Part shown: one piece after another, positions 10,904-21,714 of the stretch
How the letters are laid out: each line of letters opens with the position of its first letter
Position numbering within the stretch: position 1 is the first letter of the stretch
NCBI GenBank assembly: GCA_026075535.2
Contig: AP026541.1
Location: forward strand, 8,990,001-9,054,000
Origin: Tricholoma matsutake
Lineage: Eukaryota > Basidiomycota > Agaricomycetes > Agaricales > Tricholomataceae
Reading direction: 5' to 3'
DNA length: 64,000 nt
Program-made: the position numbers and the translations under genes
Notes under the pieces: generated by a model
Databases searched by the model: none
The model's input: the letters and a program-made list of their open reading frames with translations, nothing else
What the model was told of the DNA's origin: nothing

Positions 10904-11008
10904 ATATGTTTATGTGCCCTTACCCACAAGGGTAGGGTGTTCAGGGGTAAGGGTAAGGGTTTGAGATTTTATACTCAAGGGTAACCCCTGTCATGCCTTA
11001 CACATTGT

Positions 11009-11363
11009 ACCCTTCATCTTCCTACTTTGCTGGACATCTACCTACTTTATCCCTTTCTCTACTTCCCCCTTTTTCTTTTCCAGTCTATAGGCTTTAGGTG
11101 TACCTCAAGAATCCAAATTTGATTGGCCCCTCTAACTAACCCTTTGGGTTGTTGGAGGCATCATTTGTCCTATTCCTTCTACCCTGCATGAGAACAATCA
11201 TTCACACCCTCGCTCATTGGAGAGACTGAATGTTAAATTGATGTAGATTCAGAATTTGCCACAAATCACGTATCCTCAGTAAACATGACCTGCCATCAGC
11301 ATGCCCAACACTGCTCTCACCAATGGATGTTTGGTAGCATACCACGGCACTGTGGCCTCCACC
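11009..11363. other. Non-coding stretch between nests
   Basis: Right flank of the hAT-like element at 5442-11000. It may be the far end of the DIRS-like element, but no recombinase motif or terminal repeat is readable. No gene is seen. Confidence 0.4.
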
Positions 11364-11744
11364 TACAGTGGCCAACAAAACTGTTCCAATATTTTCAAAC
11401 TTTTAATAAGTGTACTTGAATAAAATGAAATAAATTGTCATAAAATCTGAGAAAATTATGGAATATACCTTAACATCCTATCTGATCACCTGCATAGCCA
11501 CAAAATCATGTGACACTATTTAATAGGTAAGTTTCATCATATAGTCTAGTCACTCATTGGAACAGTTTTGTTGCACTGATTTTTTGAGTATAAATTAGTA
11601 CTTGGTATAGCCACCTTTTGTTTTAACTACTGCAGCAAGTCTTTTAGGCATGCTTTCAATCAATTTCTGACACTCCTCCTTTGGTATCTTCTCACATTCC
11701 ACCTGTACCCTCTCCCAAAGCTCTGTAACACTGTTGGCTGGTTC

Positions 11745-12145
11745 TGTTAGGAAACCACCCCATTACCTAATAAAATTTCATTTTATTTTATTATGTCAAA
11801 TTACGCTACATGACGCCAAATGACACTACACTTTGATAGCGTGAGAATTTTATTTTGCATGCATCAAAATGTACGCACATGTACAAGTGCGTCGGTAACA
11901 ACAATGTACAATATGTGTAACATAGTATATAAACCCTAAATATATGCCTAGGGGACCCCAGTTGTGTTCTCTTAGGTATTCCACCTATGTTTTCAGTGTG
12001 AAAGGCCTATCTCAACAAACTCACCTATTAATAACCCCTCACATCAAAACCATCAATTCCCCCATCACGAGCGCAGATCCCGCCCCCTTCTTGTAGAGAG
12101 AACCCGCATGGTCTTAGCTAGCAGATAGTGGGTGTTGCCCTAACA
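11745..12145 (+). repeat. 5' LTR of Gypsy element (401 bp)
   Basis: Same length as the 3' LTR. By eye 18 positions differ, all transitions. TATA-like GTATATAAACC is near 11927. Confidence 0.92.
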
Positions 12146-12632
12146 GAAGAACACAACTGCCCATATCAGTGCGCCTTCTCTTACTTGCGCATATGTCATT
12201 GTTTCACCGCACCACATCCGATTACTCATCCTTTTGGCACGAGCCAGAAGTACTTGTATATACATAATCTACCTTTTCTTTTGTAAGCCGACGCCAGGCC
12301 TCACCTTACATTGCAACTGCCAGTGATTGAGAGGCAGCGCTCATCATTAGGACAACTGCAACCAGACAACCGATCGGATCTGGATTAGTTACGATTTACA
12401 TCACTCTATTCGGACGACTATTTTAGTTACAAGCCAAATTCAGTGATATCTCTGAGATCAGGCACTGTTGGAAGGGTTATTGATCCAAAGTGTCAAAATA
12501 GGTGCCTGACGAACGACGAACGATTGACGAACCTCGACGAACCTTATCATGTGACCCATAAATGTTTGGAGAGGTCTCGAAGAAAAAATTTTGAATTTGT
12601 CGAAGAAGTGATTCATCACAGATTCTACAATT

Positions 12633-13729
12633 ATGTCCAAACCTTCAACTTCTAATCCTGGTCCTAATCCTGTTCCCATACCAGCACTAGAGGCGAAAAT
12701 TGATGCGCTCACAGCACAAATGTCGCAATTAGTGTCAGTATTGGCAGCATCACAGCCCAGACAAGCGGAAGTACAGCCAGAGACGATAGGAGAAAGAGAT
12801 GATGAGATGGAGGAGATGGTGGAGTGGATATTGCAGGAGGATGAGACAGCAGAGAAATCTGGAAATGGAAGAGCGTGCTTACCTAAGTACACGCCCCTGC
12901 AAATCTTTGACGGTACCATGGAGAATACAAAATCCTTCATCAGCTCTATAGTATTGTACATCCATGGGAGGAAGCCCAAGTTTCGTACAGCTGAGTCTAG
13001 GATTATGTTTGCTCTCTCATACATTCAGGGGGGGAAAGCACAGTTCTGGAGAAACGAGGCTATTAATCAAATTGCCATGGGAAATAAACCATTTGCAACC
13101 TTCAAGGAATTTCTGGAGAGATTGGAGGCACAGTTTGGAGACCTAATCCAAAGGCGACAGCCAATGCTAAATTAAAGACCATGCGCCAAGGTTCCTTAAT
13201 GGCAGATGAATTTATTTTGCAGTTCAAAGCAGAAGCTTTGCAAACGGACATGGGAGAAGCCACATTGGTAGAGTTTTTGAAAGCAGGATTAAATCCCTCC
13301 TTATTCAAGTCTATCTACCGACTACCTTCTATGCCAGAGAAGTTGGATGAGTGGTATAATTGGGCAATGCGCCTTGACCAGCAATATCAGCAGGAACAGG
13401 CGGAGTCAAAGTTGATGTACGGAAGTAATAAACTTGGAAAGTCATCAGGAGGAAAGTCCAAGAAAGGAAAGGTGCCTCAGGCGCAAGCTCTGAGGGCACA
13501 GCCACCAGCCATGGCAGTGACACCTATAGTTATGGAGTCAGCAGCACCAGCAGAGGCAATGGAGGTTGATCAAGCAGGGAGATGAGCCCCACTTAAATGT
13601 TTTAACTGTGGGCAGTTAGGACACATTTCTAGGAATTGTAGGCAGAAAAGAAAGATTAGGGAAGCTACAATCAAGGAAGTGAAGCTGGAGGAAGGCAAGC
13701 AGAAGAATTTTGCAGAAGAGTCCCAGTGA
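12633..13729 (+). pseudogene. Gypsy gag with CCHC knuckle
   Basis: The Met at 12633 opens a gag with a coiled-coil-like N-terminus (EAKIDALTAQMSQLVSVL) and a capsid core (FDGTMENTKSFISSI, then QGGKAQFWRNEAI). The frame shifts near 13170, continues at 13181, and meets a TGA at 13583-13585. It then shows the zinc knuckle CFNCGQLGHISRNC at about 13597-13638. Three breaks make it non-functional. It would form the particle shell and bind genomic RNA. Confidence 0.8.
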
Positions 13730-13920
13730 AGGTTTCCCCATTGGTGACCCAGAATCGTTACAATGTATTAGTATCTGAGGAAACCCAGAGTAAATCAGAA
13801 AAGGAAATTGAGGAGGAGTACAACTGTTATGAATCACGTGACCAAGAAAATTGCCGAGCCCTATTTCCGAAAACCCCTAAATTCTTTATTCGCTCTGCGT
13901 GAATAGAACCAGAAATCACC

Positions 13921-15559
13921 TTGACTGTGGGATTGAAGACAGTGGACACGCATGCAGCTATTGATGTGGAAGCGTTGCTTGATAGTGGTGCTACAGGATT
14001 ATTTATTAATCGATCCTTAATTACCGGAAACGGTATTAACACACGCAAGCTGGTGCAACCTATAATGGTGTACAATATTGACGGAACAGTCAATTGTGGA
14101 GGAACTATCAAGGAGGAGGTGACTATGATCCTAAAGTATCAGGAGCATCAGGAGCGAGCCGTATTCGAAGTGTGCGATCTTGGGAAAACCAATCTAATAA
14201 TAGGGTGTCCATGGTTATGGAAGCATAATCCCAAAATTGATTGGAAAACTGGGAAAGTACAAATGACTCATTGTCCTAAGGAATGTAATGTGTATGGGAG
14301 GAAGATGAAGAAGGAAAAAAGGAAAAAGAAAGAGAAAGAACATCTGAGAAAGTATTCTGTTACGATGGAGGAAGTGGAGGATGAGGAAATGCCAAATGGG
14401 GAAGTTCCGATCATGATCGAGAAAGAAGAGCAGAAGCAAACCTTTAGAACAATTCGTGGAGGACAGTCATGGGACAAGAATATTGTGAAGGTGGAGAAGC
14501 CAGTGGAGGAATGGGTGCCAAAAGTGTATCACGAATATCTGTCAGTGTTTCAGAAGAAGGAGTCTGAGCAAATGCCAGTGCGGAAGCTATGGGATCATGC
14601 AATTGAGATGAAGCCAGGGTTTGTGCCGAAGAAGTCGAAGGTATATCCATTATCTCCGATGGAACAAGAAGAAGTGGATGCATTCCTGAAGGAGCAATTG
14701 TGCAAAGGATACATACAACCTTCGAAATCACTGCAGATGTCACCAATATTCTTCATGCCAAAGAAAGACCAAAGGAAGAGGATGTGTACAGATTATAGGT
14801 ATTTGAATGAGTGGACAGTGAAGAATGCGTACCCCCTGCCATTGATCTCAGAAATAATTGACAAGGTGGGAAAAGCCAAGGTCTTTACAAAATTGGATTT
14901 ATGATGGGGATACAACAATGTACAAATAAAGAAAGGAGATGAGTGGAAGGCAGCATTTGCCATGCATCGAGGATCCTTCGAGCCGCTTGTCATGTTTTTT
15001 GGGATGACTAATAGTCCCCCGACCTTTCAAAATATGATGAACGACATTTTCAAGGATGTAATAGACAAAGGCATGGTAATAATATTTATTGACGACATTC
15101 TGATATTCATGGAGGATGAAGAGAATCATGAGGCGATAGTGCAGGAGGTGCTATGGAGGTTGGTGGAGAATGATCTATTTTTGAAACCAGAGAAGTGTGT
15201 GTTTGGGGCAAGCGAGATTGAGTTCCTAGGATTATTGATCGGCCCTGACGGGATCAAAATGGATCTGATCAAGGTACAGGTGATCACAGATTGGCCTGCG
15301 CCCACCCATGTCAAGGAGGTTCAAGCCTTCTTGGGACTCGCAAATTATTATCATTGCTTTGTGCACAATTTTTCTAAAATTGCCCCTTACATAACCTTAT
15401 GCAAAAGGGAGTAGTATGGAGGTGGGGAGAGCAGCAGCAGACAGTGTTTGAGGAGTTGAAGAGGAAGTTTGTGGAGGGACCAATATTAGCCCCAGTAGAT
15501 TTCACACACCCTTTGCGAGTGGAATCCGATGCATCCGATTTTGCTACTGGAGTGGTATT
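13921..15559 (+). pseudogene. Gypsy protease and reverse transcriptase
   Basis: The frame from 13921 shows the aspartic protease motif ALLDSGATG near 13972, then a Lys/Glu-rich linker (14290-14340), then reverse transcriptase. MCTDYRYLNEWTVKNAYPLP lies near 14782. FTKLDL near 14885 carries the first catalytic Asp and is followed by TGA at 14902, probably from CGA. The active-site box reads FIDDIL near 15089. A stop at 15412-15414 and a frame change follow, and the connection region continues to the MITE at 15560. Confidence 0.85.
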
Positions 15560-16003
15560 TAGTGTTTGAAGGTCCAGTCCATGGTTATGTAACAGTCTTT
15601 TGGAATTTTAAGATGTAATCTGCTTGTTGAAGCCTTACAACTTATCCTGGAATTTCAGGAATTTTTGTACACAATGTCAATACATGATTGAAAAGGTTTT
15701 GTCATTATGCCTCAGTGGTTTTTACAGAATTAAACATATTAAACATAAAACAAATTTTCCAGTCTATACATTTTCCAAGGTTTTGAGAAAAACATATGAA
15801 CTGGAAAAATTGTTTTGTGTTTAATATGTTTAATTCTGTATAAACTACTGAGGTGTAATGACGAAACATTTTTGGTCCTATACTGACATTGTATACAAAA
15901 AGTCCTGAAATGCCAGGATATGTTGTAAGGCTTTAACAAGCAAATTACATCTCAAAATTCCAAAAGACTGTTACATAACCATGGACTGGACCTTCAAACA
16001 CTA
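15560..16003. mobile_element. Foldback MITE, hAT-type target duplication
   Basis: 444 bp flanked by a perfect 8-bp duplication GTGGTATT (15552-15559 and 16004-16011). Ends are TAGTGTTTGAAGGTCC and its inverse. The two halves are inverted copies along almost the whole length, leaving a loop of roughly 25 nt around 15780. It has no transposase. It splits the Gypsy frame at the start of RNase H. Its termini match those of the element at 19657-20399. Confidence 0.9.
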
Positions 16004-16659
16004 GTGGTATTATCAATGCTGTGCGAAGATGACAAATGGCATCCTTGTGCATACTTGTCAAAAGGGTTGAATGATGTGGAGAGGAATTATGATGTGCATG
16101 ACAAAGAGATGTTGGGGATAATACGAGCATTGGAGGCATGGAGGCATTATTTGGAGGGATGTATGCATCAGATTGAGATCTGGACGGATCATCAAAATCT
16201 GCAATACTTTATGTCCGCTAAAAAGCTTAATCGCAGGCAAGCGCATTGGGCACTATTCCTATCGTGTTTCAACTTTCACTTGGTCCACAAAGCGGGAAGC
16301 TTAATGAGGAAAGCAGATGCATTATCCAGACGTATTGATCATAAAAGGGGGGTGGAGGAGGACAATAAAAATGTTACCTTACTCAAACCCAAATACTTTC
16401 ACATTTGTGCTATGCGTCAAGGGCATCTATTAATAGATAGCTCGGAAACGGAAATGTTGTCTAAAATTAGACAATGTTCGGAAATGGACGATGAAGTAGT
16501 GGAAGCCATGAAAGCTCTGAAGGGAGAGAAGAAAGGTAATATCAAAGGAGATGAAAATGGGCTGAGGAACAAGGGTTGGTGTTGTTTCGAGGAAAAGTGT
16601 ATGTATCGAAGGATCAGGATTTGCGAAGGGAGATCGTCCGGTTACATCACAATACGCTG
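16004..16659 (+). pseudogene. Gypsy RNase H and integrase zinc region
   Basis: Resumes after the MITE with RNase H (LSKGLNDVERNYDVHDKEML, then IWTDHQNLQYF and HWALFLSCFNF). A frame change near 16590 moves the reading into the HHCC integrase N-terminus, readable at 16640-16845 as HHNTLIARHPG with CDTCMRGK. RNase H would remove the RNA strand during reverse transcription. Confidence 0.8.
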
Positions 16660-18000
16660 ATTGCCAGACACCCAGGAAGATGGAAGACATTGGAATTAGT
16701 AATGAGAAATTATTGGTGGCCCGGAATTTTGAAGTATGTGTTGGGGTATGTTGATGGATGTGATACATGCATGAGGGGGAAGAAATTTTCAGAGAAACCT
16801 GCAGGAAAATTAATGCCGAACCCTATACCTAAAGCGCCATGGTGAGATATATCTGTGGATTTTATTACTGGATTACCCGAGGCTCAAGGGTACGATGCAA
16901 TATTCGTAGTATGTAACCACTTTACAAAGGAGGTCCATATTATTCCTACTACTACAGAAACCTCATCATTGGGCTTGGCGCGCCTCTATCTAAATCAGGT
17001 ATGGCAGTTACATGGGTTACCCAATACCGTTATCTCTGATCGCAGACCACAATTTGCTTCCGCGTTTATGCAAGAACTAAACAACATATTGGGAATTCAA
17101 ACTAAATTATCTACAGCATATCACCTGCAGACTGATGGGCAGACAGAGAGAATGAATCAGGAGTTGGAGCAGTACCTACATATGTTTGTCAACTACCGAC
17201 AAACCGACTGGCCTGAATGGTTGGCAATTGCTGAATTTTCCCACAATAATAAATTCCATTTGGCTACTTGTATGTCACCCTTTTTTGCAAATTATGGATA
17301 TCATCCTCGCATGGGAGTAGAACCCAGAAGGGAAGTCAAAGTACAGTCAGTAGAAGACTTTGTATCTAAGATGCAAAAGGTACAAGAGGAAGCAGAGGCG
17401 GCATTGAAGAAAGCACATGATGACATGATGCAACATGTGAATCATACTTGAGCACGCACTCCAGAGTACAAAGTTGGTGACTTGGTATGGCTAAGTACCA
17501 AGGACCTGAATATTCCACGACCTTCGAGGAAACTTATGGAGAAACAAGTTGGCCCATATGCGATCTCTAAAGTGATCTTGCCTAATGCAGTAGTGCTAAA
17601 ATTACCCCGATCATTCAAGATTGATCCCGAGATTAATGTATCCCGCCTATGCCCTTACCGCCTGCCCACTATTCCTGGCCAACAAACTACTCTGCAACCT
17701 CCAATAATAGTAGAAGGTGCTCCAGAATACATAGTTGAAGAAATTCTAGACTCACGTCTTCGACGGAACAAATTGGAGTTCTTAATAAAGTGGAAAAACT
17801 ATACCGACAAAAATAATTCATGGGAACCCGAAGAGAATTGTAAGCGAGCGCGTAACGCAATCGCCCAATTCTTTAAACATAATCCAAATGCTCCGCGTCG
17901 CATTGCGAGAATGGTGTATGAGGGGATGAAATTCCAGCCTTACCAAAATTTCACAGAGGGGACAAACATAATATTTTCTCACCTGGAAGTCCAGGCATAA
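16640..18000 (+). pseudogene. Gypsy integrase with chromodomain
   Basis: The HHCC zinc region lies at about 16640-16790. The catalytic core has DFITGLP (Asp) near 16858, VISDRRPQF (Asp) near 17032 and QTERMNQELEQYL (Glu) near 17141. In-frame stops occur at 16843-16845 and 17449-17451. The C-terminal part contains a chromodomain at about 17720-17880: YIVEEILDSRLRRNKLEFL, then IKWKNYTDKNNSWEPEENC, with the aromatic and Trp residues that bind methylated histone tails. This places the element in the chromoviruses, which target heterochromatin. Confidence 0.88.
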
Positions 18001-18011
18001 AAGGGGGGTAA

Positions 18012-18412
18012 TGTTAGGAAACCACCCCATTACCTAATAAAATTTCATTTTATTTTATTATGTCGAATTACGCTACATGATGCCAAATGACGCTACACTT
18101 TGATAGCGTGAGAATTTTATTTTGCACACATCAAAATGTACACGCATGTACGAGTGCGTCGGTAACAACAATGTACAATATGTGTAACATAGTATATAAA
18201 CCCTAAATATATGCCTAGGGGACCCCAGTTGTGTTCTCTTAGGTATTCCACCTACGTTTTTGGTGTGAAAGGCCTATCTCAACAAACTCACCTATTAATA
18301 ACCCCTCACATCAAAACCATCAATTCCCCCATCACGAGCGTGGATCCTGCCCCCTTCTTGTAGAGAGAACCCACACGGTCTTAGCTAGCAGATAGTGGGT
18401 GTCACCCTAACA
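18012..18412 (+). repeat. 3' LTR of Gypsy element (401 bp)
   Basis: Preceded by the purine tract AAAAGGGGGGTAA (17999-18011). Ends CACCCTAACA, followed by the target copy GGTTC. Confidence 0.92.
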
Positions 18413-19656
18413 GGTTCCTCATACTCTCCAAGCTTCTTTTTGAGATGATGCCACAGATGTTCTATAGGATTGAGGTCAGGAGACTGTGTAGGCCACTTGA
18501 GGACAGTAATATCATTGTCTTCAAATGACTTCTTGGCCTTTTTGCTGGTACGTTTGGGGTCATTGTCCTGCTGAAATACCATATCATCAGTAGTTTTACC
18601 CCAGAGCTCCAGTGTTTGCTGAAACTCATCATCCATAATGCTGACATAAAGTTCAGCATCCATCTTTCCTTCAATCCTAGTAGCATATCCAACCCCATCC
18701 CATCCCATGCACCCCCACAACATCAAATTCCCTCCTCCAAACTTCACTGTTCCCTCAACAAGCCTATCACTCAGACCTTCATCACTATCTTTCCACACAT
18801 ATTTTCTTCCATCTGATCCCAAATGATTAATTTTAGTCTCATCTGACCATATGACCCTTTTCCAATCCTCAAGTGTCCACTCTGCATGCCGCTCAGCAAA
18901 CTCCAATCGTGCGCATCGGTGATGAGGTTTGAGTAGTGGACGTTTCTTCTTGACTACAGGTTTCATGCCATGTGATTTAAGATGTCGATGAAGGGTTTGG
19001 GAGGAGAAAGGGGTGTTGGTGATATCCTGAAGTGTTTGTGCAGCTTTGGTAGCATTATCAACCTTTCCCATGCGAATAATTCGACATGCATAGTCAACAT
19101 TAGCAGTAGTAAGCTTCATAGGACAACCACCAAATGATTTCTGAAGCTCAGGTCAGTGCTCAGAGCGAGTATGGCTGATGGTAGCAATGCCATGACCAGT
19201 TTGATAAGAGATTTGTCAGACAGAAAGACCAGAATCAAGCAAATTGAGAATGCAGAGTATTTGAGTGGATGATAGCTTCTGCATAATGAATTGGGGGGTA
19301 AGAATGAAGTTGCAAGAGATCCAGTCTCCTTAAATATATTGTATCACATGATATTGTTTACTTCTGTTTGTAATAATCAACAAAGTCATGTGATTTGCAT
19401 AAATTCTATACTCAAAAATCAGTGCAACAAAACTGTTCCAATGAGTGACTAGACTATATGATGAAACTTACCTATTAAATAGTGTCACATGGCTATGCAG
19501 GTGATCAGATAGGATGTTAAGGTATATTCCATAATTTTCTCAGATTTTATGACAATTTATTTCATTTTATTCAAGTACACTTATTAAAAGTTTGAAAACA
19601 TTGGAATGGTTTTGTTGGCCACTGTATAATTCCTGACCCTGGGAAGGCCATGAAAT

Positions 19657-20399
19657 TATTGTTTGAAGGTCTGGTCCTATGAACCACAAAAAAACTGGAA
19701 CTGAACTGAACCAGACTGCAAAAGACCAGACCGTTGGTTGCGGTCTTGGTCAGTTCAACTGCAGACCAGTTGTGGTTCATCCTCATGTTGGAAAAACATG
19801 AACTGGTAAAGACAAGTTCAAACCAGTTCAAACCGATTGTGTCTAGTGTAGGTACTTTGAACATGTTATCACCAAAGAAATGCCGTGCCTCATGGTGACC
19901 TGAGGTGCGGGATTCATTTTGCATGGATCATCGCGAGAAAAACCTGTGCTTCATGTTGCCATGAAGCATGGGTTTTCATTTTCTCATGATAATCCACACA
20001 AAAATAGATTGGTGTAGGTACTTTGTACAGTTATCACGAAAGAAATGCTGCATCTCATGGTGACTTGAGGTGCGGGATTCATATTGCATGGATCATTGCG
20101 AGAGAAACCCATGCTTCAGATTGCCATGAAGTGTGGGTTTTCATTTTCTCACAATAATCTGCACAAAAATACCCACGCCCCCACACCTCAGGTCACCATG
20201 AAGCGTGAGGCAGACCCGATGACTGGTTGCAATGCAAACTGGTCACAACCAATTGTCAGACTGGACTGAACCACAATGAACCAGTTGTGTGCAATCTGGT
20301 CTGATTTTATTTAGTTTTTGAATGTAATACAACTGGTTGCGGTTACGGTTTGATCCCAAAAGGGAAAAAAACTGGACCGAACTGGACCTTCAAACACTA
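19657..20399. mobile_element. hAT-type non-autonomous element
   Basis: 743 bp flanked by a perfect 8-bp duplication CATGAAAT (19649-19656 and 20400-20407). Ends are TATTGTTTGAAGGTC and its inverse (GGACCTTCAAACACTA), the same as the MITE at 15560-16003. The inside is made of repeated GAACTGAACCAG and GAAGCATGGGTTTTCAT-like motifs in both directions. No transposase is encoded. Confidence 0.88.
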
Positions 20400-20407
20400 C
20401 ATGAAAT

Positions 20408-21394
20408 AGGTATTTGATTGCTTTTCACCCATTTTCCATGCCTTGTATATATTATTTCTGACCAACTACTAGTAATAGCTTGTTAGATGTAGTGTAATTG
20501 TTCATAAACAGTGTAAAAAGCTTATTTAAACTGTTATGAACACATAATCAATGGTTAAGATGATGGGAATGTTTCCTACCCTCAAGCAACAGCAGTTCTT
20601 GTTGACACGTCACTGTGGGATGCATGTAACTGCATAACTGGTGCTGCCAAATTTAGAGCTTGGCATCAGGTTAAGCATCAATCCAACTTGGTTGCACTAA
20701 ATTGAACTGATATCAAACTGATTATCCTTAAATCAAGCTTAAATCGAGTCTAAATTGAGTCAGTTCACCTTAAATCAATCCAAGATAAGTTACTTAGCCC
20801 TCAAAATTGACACTTATCCCTAGTCTCCCGTAGTCAGACAACAATGATGTAGATGACAGTCAATCTACTTCAATTGTAGTCTGATTTAATTAGCATGGCT
20901 GGAAGCCTGCTCTTTCCAATGCACATGAAGGCACATGTTGAATTTCCTTTCTCAGCTGCATCCCTACAATTGATGGGTTGAAAGGACAAATTCCACACCG
21001 TTCTCTGCATTTTGCACTAAGGCCCTCTGGTAATACACTGCCCTGTAATATTTAGCCCCATTAGAGCTCAAGACACAATCAAATCACTGACACCTGAACC
21101 TCAGTCATGTGATGGAGCCTCCTATGAATTCTTACTGTTTTGTGTGATTGCAAGGATATTTACTGCTATTATCATGTTGATAGACCCCTGCACCACAGCT
21201 CTGTTAGAACCAAACAAACAACTAAACAATGATGGAACACTGTGCCGAGCCCTACGAAGCGAGTGACAACACTTTTTATTTGGCTCGTTGGCATGTAGAG
21301 TTCCCTCAGTGATAGAACCAAACAACATCTAAATAGAGGCCATCGTGAAGGGGCCCATTGACATGATATCAGCTGTCACAACACGTACTCCCTA
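20408..21394. other. AT-rich non-coding stretch
   Basis: No gene or clear repeat is seen. Short AAATCAAG/AAATTGAG motifs recur at 20730-20780. Probably old transposon debris. Confidence 0.5.
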
Positions 21395-21399
21395 CTACA

Positions 21400-21705
21400 T
21401 GTTGGAGCAGACTATATACGCTGCACAGGGGAAGAGACTACACGTTCCTTACAACCTACCTGGGGTTTAGTTAGACTTACAGCTAGGGTTAGCAGAGGTA
21501 AGAACACTGTATTCCTACTACGGTACAGGTTCTCCTTATATACATAATATTAAGGATGTCACATGACTCGGGAATGTGTTTACCGCATGTATGCGCAGTA
21601 AGCGCAGTAACATGCATATGCTGCATGTATCGCCTCATGTATACATGTGTATGCTGCATAGTATTGCCTCATGTATACAGCATGCATCAGGGATTAATTT
21701 CAACA
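21400..21705 (+). repeat. Solo LTR with perfect target duplication
   Basis: 306 bp from TGTTGGAGCAGACTATATAC to TTAATTTCAACA, flanked by CTACA on both sides (21395-21399 and 21706-21710). It matches the solo LTR at 7919-8180 over the first 170 bp and at the end. The internal part differs by repeats of CATGTAT/GCATG-type motifs. No internal retroelement sequence remains, so it probably arose by LTR-LTR recombination. Confidence 0.88.
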
Positions 21706-21714
21706 CTACATATC

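Larger units (their letters stand above)
5442..11000. mobile_element. hAT-like non-autonomous element hosting the Copia insertion
   Basis: The left end reads TAAGGCATGACAGGGGTAAG and the right end, inverted, matches it at 18 of 20 positions. Flanking 8-mers CACATCAT (5434-5441) and CACATTGT (11001-11008) agree at 6 of 8, which fits an old 8-bp target duplication. Without the Copia insertion the element is about 465 bp. It is rich in GGGTA/TACCC motifs and has no coding capacity. Assignment to hAT rests only on the 8-bp duplication and termini. Confidence 0.5.
11745..18412 (+). mobile_element. Chromodomain Ty3/Gypsy retrotransposon (chromovirus)
   Basis: Flanked by a perfect 5-bp duplication GGTTC (11740-11744 and 18413-18417). 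Two 401-bp LTRs start TGTTAGGAAACC and end CCCTAACA. Order is gag, protease, reverse transcriptase, RNase H, integrase and chromodomain. This is the best preserved element in the window but it is not functional, because of frameshifts, stops and a MITE insertion in RNase H. It lies in a Tc1-type transposase gene. Confidence 0.92.
11595..19283 (-). pseudogene. Tc1-type transposase (DD34E), broken
   Basis: Two blocks: 19283-18418 holds the N-terminal and catalytic parts, and 11744-11595 holds the last 49 codons. The Gypsy insertion lies between them. Catalytic residues are the Asp of WSDETKINHLG, the Asp of QQDNDPKRTS and the Glu of SPDLNPIEHLW. Exactly 34 residues separate the last two, so DD34E. 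The N-terminal helix-turn-helix region has two in-frame TGA stops between the Met at 19283 and the Met at 19119, both fitting CGA to TGA. The enzyme would cut and rejoin DNA at the inverted repeats. Confidence 0.85.
11366..19624 (-). mobile_element. Tc1/mariner-type transposon split by Gypsy
   Basis: Both ends start CAGTGGCCAACAAAAC and are flanked by TA (11364-11365 and 19625-19626), the Tc1/mariner target. Inverted terminal repeats extend for more than 200 bp on each side (11366-11600 and about 19385-19624). Without the Gypsy insertion and its duplication the element is about 1.59 kb, normal for the superfamily. It encodes one transposase on the minus strand, now interrupted. Confidence 0.9.

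Noticed and set aside
8980..11000. TACCC/GGGTA-rich stretches resembling telomere repeats
   Set aside because: Units are irregular, face both ways and coincide with the ends of transposable elements. They are not a tandem telomeric array.
15624..15939. Two mirror-image open frames on opposite strands (15624-15824 plus, 15739-15939 minus)
   Set aside because: They are the same sequence read from both arms of the foldback MITE. No domain is present.
18385..18417. C-terminus VRVTPTIC of the Tc1 transposase frame
   Set aside because: These codons are read from the Gypsy LTR. The true C-terminus lies at 11595-11744.
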